Source: Paracoccus aestuariivivens (GTDB lineage: Bacteria > Pseudomonadota > Alphaproteobacteria > Rhodobacterales > Rhodobacteraceae). Taken from it: a DNA stretch of 58,589 bases. Positions 24,789 through 33,737 of the stretch are shown in pieces. The position numbers and the translations under genes are program-made. A model generated the notes under the pieces. It was not told where the DNA came from. It searched no databases and saw only the letters and a list, made by a program, of their open reading frames with translations. The first letter of the stretch is position 1, and every line of letters begins with the position of its first letter. Location of the stretch: assembly GCF_009711225.1 (NCBI RefSeq), contig NZ_WMIE01000022.1:1-58589 (forward strand). Reading direction: 5' to 3'.

Positions 24789-25676
24789 TCAGACTGCCCT
24801 GAGGATTCTATCCGCGCGGGCAGTAAAATCCTCATCGCCTGCAGCTAGTTCCAGATCTCCGATCCGTTGTTGCCAATCTGCGGTCGCAACCGCCATGACG
24901 TTCGGCAGGTCCAACTCTGCAAGCGTTGCGGCGACTTCACGCATTTCGGCCGCGCGGCGACGGCCATGCATCATCATCCGTTCAAGATTATAGGCCGCCT
25001 GCCGCGGCCATTCGATGCCGGGATTGGATGCCTGTAACGAGGTCAGAACCTTTTCCTCGACCCCTGCCCTACATGCCGCCAAAAGACATTCGGCGGTCAG
25101 GGCCTCCATCCCCTTGATCATCACCGAGCGGATCATCTTGATCGAGGAGGCATCCCCGATTGTATTCCCCGCTGGTTTCGCGCGCATGTCCAGAGAGCTG
25201 AGCAGTCGTTCGGCCTGTGCGGCATACGGCCCAGCGATCAGCAAGGGCGTGTGATGCAGCTTTGGATGAACCGGAGCCATGATAGCGACATCGACATAGC
25301 GACCGCCTGCGGCCCCGATTAATTCAGTCGCCCGGCGTTTTGCACCCGGCGAGCAGCTATTGCCGTCAAGCCCGAGCGCGCCAGCGGCGAGAAATTCGGC
25401 AGCTTGCGTCGCAGCTTCAACCGCGCGGTCGGCAGTAACGAGGCAGAATACCGCGCGCGCGTCAGTCAGCGCTGAGGCGTGATCGGCGGCCAGCGTCACC
25501 CCGCAACGTGCTGCACGCTGCATCGGCAGGGCAACAGCCACGGCATCGTCGCATTTCAGGTCGTACGCACGCGCCTGTCTTGCGATTTCCGGACCCCAGC
25601 CTGTCGCAAATGCCTCGGCCGCCTCACCAAAGCCGATAAAAGCCAAATGCCCTGTTGATACGTCGAAATCACTCAT
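24789..25676 (-). CDS. NAD(P)-binding 6-phosphogluconate dehydrogenase-like protein with DUF1932 domain
   Basis: The 295-residue protein has an N-terminal Rossmann fold GHLAFIGFGEAAEAFATGWG and the beta-hydroxyacid dehydrogenase-like core (APVHPKLHHTPLLIAGPYA). Its helical C-terminal half (SSIKMIRSVMIKGMEALTAECLLAACRAGVEEKVL) matches DUF1932. Relatives oxidise hydroxy acids or reduce imines, often in aromatic or sugar acid breakdown. I chose ATG 25676 (MSDFDVSTG); the longer frame to 25784 adds an unlikely tail. No operon partner. Confidence 0.8.
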   Translation of the reverse strand: MSDFDVSTGHLAFIGFGEAAEAFATGWGPEIARQARAYDLKCDDAVAVALPMQRAARCGVTLAADHASALTDARAVFCLVTADRAVEAATQAAEFLAAGALGLDGNSCSPGAKRRATELIGAAGGRYVDVAIMAPVHPKLHHTPLLIAGPYAAQAERLLSSLDMRAKPAGNTIGDASSIKMIRSVMIKGMEALTAECLLAACRAGVEEKVLTSLQASNPGIEWPRQAAYNLERMMMHGRRRAAEMREVAATLAELDLPNVMAVATADWQQRIGDLELAAGDEDFTARADRILRAV

Positions 25677-26049
25677 GCGCGTCCTCCCATTTGCACCGTG
25701 ACTATCGCAGTCCGGAAACAGGGCAATTGGCCATAGCTCCCGCTTATGAACGCTGACGCGCTTCGGAACCGCACCCTGGTCCAACTCGCCTACCCACGCG
25801 CCTGAGATCGAGCTAGCCCAATCTGCTGCGCTGCGCGTCGGATGCGGCCAATCCTGATTGCTGGATGGCGGTAAGCGTTAAGCCAGCCTCATCACAAAGA
25901 GGTCAATCGGGACGCGGATCGGGATAAGAATGCACGGCGCATCGTCATGTAATCCGGCGGTTCGACCGGCAGGTCATGAAATGTCCGTTCGACGCAAGCG
26001 GAGTGTGACACATGCGAACCAATGGCATCCTGCAAAGCCTGATCTGAGG
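25677..26049. other. Gap without a clear gene
   Basis: About 370 bases. The reading frame of the following COG4315-like protein stays open back to 25930, but that part shows no signal peptide or domain. Nothing else was recognised. Confidence 0.35.
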
Positions 26050-26406
26050 TTGATCACGCTGTTATCGACCGGATCGGCGGGGCCGGCCAAGGCTGTGGTT
26101 TGTCACCTCGACAATGCCGATACCGAAGCGCTGACGGGTGGGGCGGGAATGGCGCGTTGCAGCTTCTATGAGCATCAGAGGGCAAAGTCCTTTTGCGATG
26201 GAAACTGCGCAGCGAACTGGCCGCGTTTCATCGCCGCGGTGGGTGCCACGGTTATGGAAGCGACCCGTCGGGCCAATGGCAAGGACCGCCAGAGGCAATG
26301 GACCCGTGCAGGCAAAACGCTGTATCTTTGGTTTGTGAACCATGCGACCGGTCATGTAACCGGGGACGGGGTCAGCGGGATCTGGCATATCGCCAGAACC
26401 TGGTAA
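26050..26406 (+). CDS. Secreted COG4315-type repeat protein, degenerate
   Basis: About 118 residues from a TTG start. ITLLSTGSAGPAKA resembles an eroded signal peptide. Then GAGMARCSFYEHQRAKSFCDGNCAANWPRFIAA and GKTLYLWFVNHATGHVTGDGVSGIWHIAR match the two halves of the COG4315 lipoprotein repeat. The normal GMTLYTFDxD opening is altered here, and no good ATG exists, so it may be a decaying gene. Twelve bases separate it from the sigma-factor gene, suggesting co-transcription. The function of the family is not firmly known. Confidence 0.6.
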   Translation: MITLLSTGSAGPAKAVVCHLDNADTEALTGGAGMARCSFYEHQRAKSFCDGNCAANWPRFIAAVGATVMEATRRANGKDRQRQWTRAGKTLYLWFVNHATGHVTGDGVSGIWHIARTW

Positions 26407-26418
26407 GGTCAGGCACCG

Positions 26419-26931
26419 ATGACGCTTCTGGACGAGATCGAGGCCTTCATTCCCGCGCTGCGACGCGACGCGCATGCCCTGATGCGGGATCGCGACGGAG
26501 CCGAGGATCTCGTTCAGGATTGCCTTGAGCGTGCCGTGGCGCGGCGACACTTGTGGTGCGGCGACCGCGAGGTCAGGATCTGGCTGTTCCGCATCCTTCT
26601 TAACCGGTTCCGCAATGTCCTGCGCAGCTCGAGGCCGCGCCTGCAACTGCTGCCGCTGGAGGCAGTGGGAGCCACCCCGCAATCCGGATCTCAGGAAAGC
26701 CATCTGGCGCTGCGCGAGGTCCACGCCGCGATTGGACGGCTGCCCGATGACCAACGGGCCGTTCTGCTGCTTGTCGCGGTCGAGGGGATGAGCATTGACG
26801 AGGCGGCGCGGGCACTTGCTTTGCCCCCGGGCACCGTGGCCTCGCGGGTGGGGCGCGCCCGTGCCGCCTTGCGCACAATGACCGGCCATGCCGAAGGCCG
26901 GTCGCCGCGTATACAGGGAACAAGGACGTGA
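26419..26931 (+). CDS. ECF-family RNA polymerase sigma factor
   Basis: The 170-residue protein has region 2 (DAHALMRDRDGAEDLVQDCLERAVARRHLW…IWLFRILLNRFRNVLR, about 14-68) and region 4 (LREVHAAIGRLPDDQRAVLLLVAVEGMSIDEAARALALPPGTVASRVGRARAALR, about 96-152). Region 3 is absent, as in ECF sigmas. The stop overlaps the next gene by four bases, and that gene encodes a membrane protein of anti-sigma layout. It likely directs transcription of this unit in response to an envelope signal. Confidence 0.92.
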   Translation: MTLLDEIEAFIPALRRDAHALMRDRDGAEDLVQDCLERAVARRHLWCGDREVRIWLFRILLNRFRNVLRSSRPRLQLLPLEAVGATPQSGSQESHLALREVHAAIGRLPDDQRAVLLLVAVEGMSIDEAARALALPPGTVASRVGRARAALRTMTGHAEGRSPRIQGTRT

Positions 26932-27689
26932 ACGATAAAGATCGGCCGGATGATGCCATTCAGATCGCTTTGCGCCACGGCTCGACCGCCGATCAGACAG
27001 CGCTTGCCACGATGGCGGCGCGTGTTCCGACACTTTCGCGCGATGTCGCCGAATGGGATCGGCAGGACGAGGCTCTGCTGGCGCTTTACGCGCCCATTGC
27101 CGATGAGCCGATCCGCCAACGCCATCTGAACACCCTGCGCCGCGCCGAACCGAGTGACGCTTTTACGGGCTGGACGCGGGTCGCGGCAGTTCTGGCGGTC
27201 CTTATGCTTGGTATACTTGGCGGAGCGCTTGGCCAGCGGATGTTGGCCAAAGATCCGGCAAGGCAACTGACTGCGGCGGCCTTCCGCGCCCATGCGACTT
27301 TTACACCTGAAATTGCCCATCCGGTCGAGGTCACCGGAACGGATGAACCGCATCTGAGTAATTGGCTCTTGGACCAGCTGGGGCGCCAGATCACTCCCCC
27401 TGGCCTGCGGGCCTTTGGACCTGAGCTGATGGGCGGGCGCGTGCTGCCCAATGCCGGCGGGCCTGCGGTTCTATTGATCTATCGTGACGCGCAAGATGAA
27501 AGACTCAGCCTTTTTATCGCGCCTACCTCCGGCCATGACGAGTCTAATTTCGAATTCGTTCAACAGGATGGCGCACGAAGCTACTGGTGGTTCGATGATA
27601 ATCTGGGCTGCGCCATGATCGGCACACTGGGCCGCAAGGCGCTGCATGACATCTCGCGCGACGCCTATGAACAAATCGCGGGCGGGTGA
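26928..27689 (+). CDS. Putative membrane anti-sigma factor
   Basis: The 253-residue protein from a GTG start overlaps the sigma-factor stop. The cytoplasmic part (1-82) contains TMAARVPTLSRDVAEWDRQDEALLALY, in the position of an anti-sigma domain. One membrane helix (WTRVAAVLAVLMLGILGGALG, about 83-103) leads to a ~150-residue periplasmic domain ending SYWWFDDNLGCAMIGTLGRKALHDISRDAY. This matches COG5662-type transmembrane regulators. No zinc HxxxCxxC motif is visible. It probably holds the sigma factor at the membrane until a periplasmic signal arrives. Confidence 0.8.
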   Translation: MNDKDRPDDAIQIALRHGSTADQTALATMAARVPTLSRDVAEWDRQDEALLALYAPIADEPIRQRHLNTLRRAEPSDAFTGWTRVAAVLAVLMLGILGGALGQRMLAKDPARQLTAAAFRAHATFTPEIAHPVEVTGTDEPHLSNWLLDQLGRQITPPGLRAFGPELMGGRVLPNAGGPAVLLIYRDAQDERLSLFIAPTSGHDESNFEFVQQDGARSYWWFDDNLGCAMIGTLGRKALHDISRDAYEQIAGG

Positions 27690-27734
27690 ACCGACCGCGC
27701 AACCAAACCTTGGCAATGATTCACGGAGGGCACG

Positions 27735-28319
27735 ATGTTACGCATAATTCGAGTGCTCCTGTTGGTGCTCACGAGCGTCCTGACCACAGGGGCAGCACTG
27801 GCCGCGACGCGGGTCTACCAGCTTGACGGAATGGGCTCGCGGGTCGGGTTCTCGACGGAATCCGGAGCGGGGAGAGTGACGGGCAACATTCCGGTCACTG
27901 AAGCAAGATTGCGGCTGGATTTCGGCAATGTCTCGAACAGCAGCATCAGCGTGATGCTGGACGCCTCTGCCGCGACGGCCAATACCCCCTTTGCCGCCGA
28001 GGCGATGCGAGGGCCGACCATGTTGGACACGGCACATCATCCAACGATGGTGTTTCGCAGCACCAGGATTTCGAGTTCGGGCAACGTCGTGAAGGTGGTG
28101 GGCGATCTAACGATCCGTGGCGTATCACGTCCGGTGACGCTGCAGGGTAGCATTGCGCGGATGAACAAGTCAGACGCGAACGATCTGGATCGTCTTCAGG
28201 TCCGACTGAGCGGAGCGATCCGACGCAGCGCCTATGGTGCGACGGGCTGGTCCGACGCCGTCAGCGACGTGGTCCGTCTGGTCATCGTCGCGCAGATCTC
28301 TCGGGTCGAAGGAAACTAG
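27735..28319 (+). CDS. YceI-family secreted protein
   Basis: The 194-residue protein has a clear signal peptide (MLRIIRVLLLVLTSVLTTGAALA) and the YceI lipocalin-like barrel. Family landmarks are YQLDGMGSRVGFSTESGAGRVTGNIPVTEARLRLDFGNVSNSSISVMLDASAATANT and MLDTAHHPTMVFRST. YceI proteins bind isoprenoid-type lipids and are often tied to acid or oxidative stress. It sits 45 bases after the anti-sigma gene with GGAGGGCACG before the ATG, so it is the likely output of the sigma unit. Confidence 0.88.
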   Translation: MLRIIRVLLLVLTSVLTTGAALAATRVYQLDGMGSRVGFSTESGAGRVTGNIPVTEARLRLDFGNVSNSSISVMLDASAATANTPFAAEAMRGPTMLDTAHHPTMVFRSTRISSSGNVVKVVGDLTIRGVSRPVTLQGSIARMNKSDANDLDRLQVRLSGAIRRSAYGATGWSDAVSDVVRLVIVAQISRVEGN

Positions 28320-28842
28320 TCACCATCGGGCAGAGGCGTAATGTCAGGCTGATTGGCAGGATGATCAGGATACCCAGCGCGTTCGGCAGGTCACACCCAG
28401 CAGTTTCCTCTGATCAGGAGATTGTGATATTGCGGCCAGCACGAACGTCACCGCGCGAAATGATGCGGCAGGATATAGCAGAATGGAACAATAGGCTGCG
28501 CCTGCTTGAAGGATGCCGATATGAACCCGCTAACTACGGGCCAGCATCCGCCAAAAGAGCAGTTCGATCCGGTCCTTGTCAGCCCGCTCCTGATCTAGCA
28601 GGCCTGCCGCAGACGGGTTCGGGCGGCAGAAAACTCTTCTCTCAGAAACGTTCAGGAATGGAAATCTGCGGGCGTTTTCCGGGTACCGAAAAAGCGCGAA
28701 ACGCCACTTGCAACACCCCGCCAATCCGGCAATTCCGTCGCGTTAGTAATCCCCTGCTCGATTTGACAATCCCCCCGCCGCAGCAGTAAGGCGCGGCCAG
28801 ACCCGCAGGGCCACGTTCTGGCTGCAACGCGGGGGAGGACGT
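28320..28842. other. Gap with no clear gene; faint membrane-like reading on the minus strand
   Basis: About 520 bases precede kdgT. On the minus strand, roughly 28400-28530, one frame reads ILQAGAAYCSILLYPAASF, and a different frame nearby reads PNALGILIILPISL. This looks like a decayed membrane protein I cannot name. A TTGACA hexamer lies at 28763-28768, about 75 bases before the kdgT start, and may be its -35 element. Confidence 0.3.
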
Positions 28843-29853
28843 ATGCAAATCAAGAAAACCATCGAAAAAGTGCCGGGCGGCCTGATGCTGATCCCGCTTC
28901 TGCTCGGGGCACTTTGCAAGACTTTCGCACCCGGGGCCGGAGAGTATCTTGGTTCCTTCACCAAGGGCCTGACCTCGGGCACCGTCCCGATCCTTGCGGT
29001 CTGGTTCTTCTGCATGGGCGCGACGATCAGCCTGAAGGCGACCGGCACGGTCCTGCGAAAATCCGGCAACCTCGTCATCGTCAAGACGCTGGTCGCATGG
29101 GCCGCCACCATGGTCGCCACGATGTTCCTGCCGGTCGAAGGCGTTCAGGCAGGACTGTTCGCGGGCTTCTCGGCACTCGCGATCTGCGTCGCAATGGACA
29201 TGACTAATGGCGGGCTTTATGCCGCCTTGATGCAGCAATACGGCAGCAAGGAAGAGGCAGGTGCCTTCGTCCTGATGTCGGTTGAATCGGGGCCGCTGGT
29301 TTCGATGTTCATCCTTAGTTCGGCCGGTGTGGCAAGCTTCGAGCCGCATGTCTTCCTTGGTGCGATCCTGCCCTTCCTTGTCGGTTTCGTCCTTGGCAAC
29401 CTTGATCCCGACCTGAAGGAGTTCTTCGGCAGGGCCGTCCAGACCCTGATCCCCTTCTTCGGCTTCGCGCTTGGCAACGGCATCGACCTGAACGTGATCA
29501 TGACCACCGGACTTGCCGGCATCCTGCTGGGCGTTCTGGTGATCATCGTGACCGGCATCCCTCTGATGCTTGCCGACAAATACATCGGCGGCGGCAACGG
29601 TACTGCGGGCATCGCTGCGTCCTCGACTGCCGGCGCGGCAGTTGCCAACCCCATGATCATCGGCACGATGGTACCGGAACTGCAACCGGCAGCGGCCTCG
29701 GCCACGGCGCTGGTCGCGACTTCGTGCCTTGTCACCGCCGTGCTGGTGCCGATCCTGACCGGACTCTGGTCCAATTACATGAAAAGGCGCGGCGACACGG
29801 TGCCAGAACCGCAACAAGCCACCCCGTCCGAGCGGGTCTCGGACTTCCACTGA
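28843..29853 (+). CDS. kdgT: 2-keto-3-deoxygluconate permease
   Basis: The 336-residue inner-membrane transporter matches the KdgT family: MQIKKTIEKVPGGLMLIPLLLGALCKTFAPGAGEYLGSFTKGLTSG, TNGGLYAALMQQYGSKEEAGAFVLMS and GTAGIAASSTAGAAVANP are hallmarks. About ten hydrophobic segments are present. It imports 2-keto-3-deoxygluconate by proton symport, a product of pectin and hexuronate breakdown. GGGGGAGG precedes the ATG. No kdgK/kdgA or pectinase genes are near, so the sugar acid would feed pathways encoded elsewhere. Confidence 0.92.
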   Translation: MQIKKTIEKVPGGLMLIPLLLGALCKTFAPGAGEYLGSFTKGLTSGTVPILAVWFFCMGATISLKATGTVLRKSGNLVIVKTLVAWAATMVATMFLPVEGVQAGLFAGFSALAICVAMDMTNGGLYAALMQQYGSKEEAGAFVLMSVESGPLVSMFILSSAGVASFEPHVFLGAILPFLVGFVLGNLDPDLKEFFGRAVQTLIPFFGFALGNGIDLNVIMTTGLAGILLGVLVIIVTGIPLMLADKYIGGGNGTAGIAASSTAGAAVANPMIIGTMVPELQPAAASATALVATSCLVTAVLVPILTGLWSNYMKRRGDTVPEPQQATPSERVSDFH

Positions 29854-29861
29854 AATGCCAG

Positions 29862-29895
29862 ACGGCCCGGAGAAATTCCGGGCCGTTTCAGTTTG
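29862..29895. terminator. Shared terminator between kdgT and the convergent oxidoreductase gene
   Basis: ACGGCCCGGA (29862-29871) pairs with TCCGGGCCGT (29877-29886), followed by TTCAGTTT on the plus strand. It is placed between two convergent genes and could serve both directions, with the plus strand having the better T-rich tail. Confidence 0.8.
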
Positions 29896-29901
29896 AACAC
29901 C

Positions 29902-31131
29902 TTAGCGAAAGGCGAACAGGTCTTCATCGTCATCGCGCTTCCCCGACAGTCGCGCCGTGACAACTTGGGCGGCGATCATCGAAAAGGTGATGCCATTGCC
30001 GCCAAAACCCATCACCGCATGGACGCGCTCAAAGCCCGGAACGCGGTCAATGATCGGCAAACCGTCTACTGTATCGCCAAAAGGAGCCGCCCATAGATAG
30101 GCAGGCGTACCGACCTCGATCCCGCATAATGCCTTCAACTTCGCCGCGATGCGGGTGGCGCTGGCATGCAGTCGCGCCGGATCCTGATAGGCATCGGGCG
30201 CATCGCTATCCTCACCGCCCGCGATGATGCGGCCATCGCGCGCTGTGCGGAAGTAAAGGTAGGGGTCGGCGGCCTCCCAGACCAGCATATCGTCAAGCCA
30301 AGCGGGTCGCGCGATGCGGGGTCGGCTCGCCAAGGCCCAGGTCGAGGTGATGCGGTGCGATTCGCTCTCCATCAGCGGCAGGAATTCATAGCCGGTGCAG
30401 AACACCCCCTGCCCCGCAGTCAGGATCGACCCGTCGCGGGTGGCCAGGGCCACGCTATCGCCGGTTTCCGCCAGATCGGTGATCTCGCAGGGGGAGACGA
30501 TCTCGGCCCCGCGCCCCACCGCCAGCCGCAGCAACCCCGCCGTCAGTTGCGCCGGATTGGCCGAGGCCGAGGCCTGCGACAGGATCGCGCCGGTGCGGGC
30601 GATGCCGAAGCGTCGCCCCAATTCCGCGCGATCCAGATATTCGCAGGCAATATCCGCCCTTTGCCGCGCCTCGAATTCGTAGTGCATCGCGCGCTGGCCC
30701 ATTTCGTCGCCGGTCAGGTAAAGCGCGGATTTCGGCTGCATGTCGCAGGTGATACCGTTCCGCGCCACCAGATCCTGCAAATCACGCACTGCCCGCACCG
30801 AGCGCCGCCAAGCCTGTGCCGCCTTTCCCTGTCCCATCCGTTTCGCCAGCTTGTGCAGCGGCATGTCGATCTCGTGCTGGATCATCGCAGTCGAGGCCAG
30901 GCTCGATCCCCGCACCGGCGCGCGGCGATCAAGGATCAGGATGCGGCGCTTTTGTCGGGACAAGGCCTCGGCCATTAACGCACCGCTGATGCCGGTCCCG
31001 ACGATGATCGCATCCCATGTCTTCGAGGATGGCGTCTTGATCGAGGGGGCGCCGATGCCCCTTGTCGCCGCCCAGAAGGGCTTCGCCAGATGCAGGCGGC
31101 GCTGCTTTGTGCGGGTCGGTCGCGCGGCCAC
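29902..31131 (-). CDS. FAD-dependent oxidoreductase (DAO/DadA-like)
   Basis: About 409 residues. The FAD-binding beta-alpha-beta motif is TWDAIIVGTGISGALMAEALSRQKRRILILDRR, and the C-terminal cofactor loop is VHAVMGFGGNGITFSMIAAQV. The middle shows D-amino-acid-oxidase features (ASANPAQLTAGLLRLAVGRGAEI; AGGEDSDAPDAY). It probably oxidises an amine or amino acid and passes electrons to oxygen or quinone. I chose a GTG at 31131, two bases after the katE stop; a TTG at 31170 within katE is the alternative. Hydrogen peroxide production would fit its pairing with catalase. Confidence 0.78.
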   Translation of the reverse strand: MAARPTRTKQRRLHLAKPFWAATRGIGAPSIKTPSSKTWDAIIVGTGISGALMAEALSRQKRRILILDRRAPVRGSSLASTAMIQHEIDMPLHKLAKRMGQGKAAQAWRRSVRAVRDLQDLVARNGITCDMQPKSALYLTGDEMGQRAMHYEFEARQRADIACEYLDRAELGRRFGIARTGAILSQASASANPAQLTAGLLRLAVGRGAEIVSPCEITDLAETGDSVALATRDGSILTAGQGVFCTGYEFLPLMESESHRITSTWALASRPRIARPAWLDDMLVWEAADPYLYFRTARDGRIIAGGEDSDAPDAYQDPARLHASATRIAAKLKALCGIEVGTPAYLWAAPFGDTVDGLPIIDRVPGFERVHAVMGFGGNGITFSMIAAQVVTARLSGKRDDDEDLFAFR

Positions 31132-31133
31132 GA

Positions 31134-33188
31134 TCAAGCAAGATCCCGCAGCGAGGCCTCGCGATCCCAATAGTGCAGGGTCGCGGCCTTGGGCAGTTTC
31201 GCAAGATCCACGACGCCCGCATCCGGCTTGATCCCGGCGCCGTCGAGTAGCGGCTTCGCCCCCTCGTCATGGCCGATGGCCTTGAGATGAGCATAGGCAT
31301 CGGCGACGAAACCGACCGCCGCACTGTCTTGCGCCAGACGCTTGGCGGCATCCTCTGTCAGGACCAGCGCAACCGCATCGAACAGCCATGAAGGCGATCC
31401 GGCAAGCTGCCCGTCGGCCTTCAACTTCCCGCCCTTCAGCGCAAGGCCGCCAACCTTGGGCGCAATGGTGAATGCTTTGCCTCCGGCGGCCTCGATCTCG
31501 TTAAGCAGCGCGTCGAGTGCGGCCTTGTCCGATCCCTCGTCAAAAAGGATGCCGACCTTGCGCCCCTTCAGCGTCGCTTTCCAGCGCTTTTGAATCGACA
31601 GGGCATCGCTTGGCTCAAGATCAAGCGCCGCGCGGGCGGGTGTCGCGGCTTTGGGCAGATCCATCGCCAACCCCTTGGCGACGCGCCCGGCCAGAGCATC
31701 ATCGACATTCAGAAGCTGCGACAGCACCCGCAGACGGATGTGGTCCAGCCCAACCTTGGACAGTTCAAAGGTAATGGCCGAGGCAATATGAGCCTGTTCA
31801 TTTTCGGTCTGCGAGTTCCAGAACATGCGCGGCTGGCTGTAATGGTCGGCGAAGGTTTCCGAGCGCAGGCGCAACTTTTCGTCCCCGACAGGCTGCGGCG
31901 CGGTGCGAAACCCGTCGTCGCGGGGGCGCGGGCCGTGGTCCTCGCCCGCCTCGTCCAGACTGTTCGGCTCGTAATTGGCGCGACCCTTGGGAATCTGGAT
32001 CTGCATCATCCCGTCGCGCATCATGTTCGCATAGGGGCATTTCGGCGCATTCACCGGAATCTGGTGGAAATTGGTCGTACCTAACCGCGATTTTTGTGTG
32101 TCGAGATAGGAAAACAGCCGCCCCTGCAGCAGCGGATCATCCGAGAAATCTATCCCTGGAACCACGTTCGACGGCAGGAAGGCCAGTTGCTCATTCTCGG
32201 CGAAATGATTGTCGGGGTTGCGGTCCAGAACCATGCGACCGATCACGCGCAGCGGTACGACTTCCTCAGGGATGATCTTGGTCGCGTCGAGCACGTCATA
32301 GGGCAGGCTCTCGGCGAGCGCGGCATCAAAACTCTGGATCGCGAGGTCATATTCGGGATAGTCGCCTGCGGCAATCGCCTCCCACAGATCGCGGCGGTGA
32401 TAGTCATTATCCGCGCCTTGCAGCTTGGCGCTTTCGTCCCAGACCAAGGATTGCGTGCCCAGACGCGGACGCCAATGGAACTTGACGAAGCTTTCCGCAC
32501 CATCGGCGCTCACCAGCTTGAAGGTGTGGATGCCAAAGCCCTCCATCATCCGGTAGCTGCGCGGGATGCCACGGTCGGACATGGCCCACATGACGGTATG
32601 CAACGTCTCGGGCATCAGCGAGACGAAGTCCCAGAACGTGTCATGCGCCGAGGCGGCTTGCGGAAATCCTCGGTCAGCTTCCATTTTCACGGAATGGATC
32701 AGATCGGGGAACTTGATCGCGTCCTGAATGAAGAAGACCGGAATATTGTTGCCGACTAGGTCCCAGTTGCCTTCGTCGGTATAGAATTTCGTCGCAAAGC
32801 CGCGCACATCGCGTGGCGTATCGACCGAGCCCGCGCCGCCCGCGACAGTGGAAAAGCGCACGATCACCTCGGTCCGCTTGCCCTTCTTCGCGAACAGGCT
32901 GGCGCGGCTGAGATCCGGGATCGGGTCGGTGCATTCGAAATAGCCGTGCGCAACCGAGCCGCGGGCGTGGACGATGCGCTCGGGGATACGTTCATGGTCG
33001 AAATGGAAGATCTTCTCGCGCAGGATGAAATCTTCCAACAGCGTCGGGCCGCGCGCGCCTGCGCGCAGACTGTTCTGGTTGTCTGAGATCGGCGCGCCGT
33101 GATTGGTGGTCAGTTTCGGCGTGTCGCCGCGACCGATCTGCTGCGTCTCGCCGCCGGCTCCGGTCGTTGGGTCATACGGTTTTGCCAT
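31134..33188 (-). CDS. katE: Large-subunit catalase HPII with C-terminal GATase1-like domain
   Basis: The 684-residue haem catalase has the active-site His region LLEDFILREKIFHFDHERIPERIVHARGSVAHGYFE and the distal Asn region DTPRDVRGFATKFYTDEGNWDLVGNNIPVFFIQD. The proximal haem Tyr is in GRLFSYLDTQKSRLG. A flavodoxin-like domain of about 150 residues at the C-terminus (KGRKVGILFDEGSDKAAL…) marks the large-subunit clade. I chose ATG 33188, preceded by AAGGAAG. It removes hydrogen peroxide in the cytoplasm. Confidence 0.95.
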   Translation of the reverse strand: MAKPYDPTTGAGGETQQIGRGDTPKLTTNHGAPISDNQNSLRAGARGPTLLEDFILREKIFHFDHERIPERIVHARGSVAHGYFECTDPIPDLSRASLFAKKGKRTEVIVRFSTVAGGAGSVDTPRDVRGFATKFYTDEGNWDLVGNNIPVFFIQDAIKFPDLIHSVKMEADRGFPQAASAHDTFWDFVSLMPETLHTVMWAMSDRGIPRSYRMMEGFGIHTFKLVSADGAESFVKFHWRPRLGTQSLVWDESAKLQGADNDYHRRDLWEAIAAGDYPEYDLAIQSFDAALAESLPYDVLDATKIIPEEVVPLRVIGRMVLDRNPDNHFAENEQLAFLPSNVVPGIDFSDDPLLQGRLFSYLDTQKSRLGTTNFHQIPVNAPKCPYANMMRDGMMQIQIPKGRANYEPNSLDEAGEDHGPRPRDDGFRTAPQPVGDEKLRLRSETFADHYSQPRMFWNSQTENEQAHIASAITFELSKVGLDHIRLRVLSQLLNVDDALAGRVAKGLAMDLPKAATPARAALDLEPSDALSIQKRWKATLKGRKVGILFDEGSDKAALDALLNEIEAAGGKAFTIAPKVGGLALKGGKLKADGQLAGSPSWLFDAVALVLTEDAAKRLAQDSAAVGFVADAYAHLKAIGHDEGAKPLLDGAGIKPDAGVVDLAKLPKAATLHYWDREASLRDLA

Positions 33189-33272
33189 CTTCCTTGCCTT
33201 CCGATTGGGGTGGGCCAAATCTTCTGGGATTGCGGCGAAGCAAGCCTCGCCCAGCGTCTACGCCTTAGAACG

Positions 33273-33737
33273 TCAGCGTGAAATGATCGCCGATATCGGG
33301 TTCGCACCGGTCAGATTGGCCTTGGCGACCTGATAGAGAAATCCGATCCCGCCGGTGGTCGACCAGATTTCGGCACCGGTAAGGCTCAGCCTCAGCAGTC
33401 GCAGGTCGGGATCTTCTTTACCATCCTCGAACCACGCCGAGGCCACACTGCTCCAGATCTCGTCCAGCTTTTCGCGGTCCTCCGAAAGCTCCAGCCGCCC
33501 CTCGATCTGCGCGAAAAGCTTTCCCGAGGCATCGCCGACGATATGGATTGCGTCCTTGGCGCCGCCCTGCACATCGGCGACCAGATCGGTGCCGTCTGCG
33601 GTGATGAACCACAAAGCGCGTGCCTCGGGGTCGGCATAATGCGACATCGGCACCAGTTTCATCCGCTCACGGATGCCCAGCATGCCGGCATTGATACCGT
33701 CGAGGCGCTTCCAGAAAACCTGCTCGTCATTGGCCAT
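33273..33737 (-). CDS. PNPOx-like general stress protein 26-family protein
   Basis: The 154-residue protein has a split-barrel flavin-binding fold of the pyridoxamine 5'-phosphate oxidase-like stress protein group (LVPMSHYADPEARALWFITADGTDLVADVQGGAKDAIHIVGDASGKLFAQIEGRLELSEDREKLDEIWSSVASAWFEDGKEDPDL). The WFEDGKEDPDL motif is typical. The family binds FMN or FAD; catalytic function is uncertain. It lies 84 bases before katE on the same strand, so a joint oxidative-stress operon is plausible. Confidence 0.85.
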   Translation of the reverse strand: MANDEQVFWKRLDGINAGMLGIRERMKLVPMSHYADPEARALWFITADGTDLVADVQGGAKDAIHIVGDASGKLFAQIEGRLELSEDREKLDEIWSSVASAWFEDGKEDPDLRLLRLSLTGAEIWSTTGGIGFLYQVAKANLTGANPISAIISR

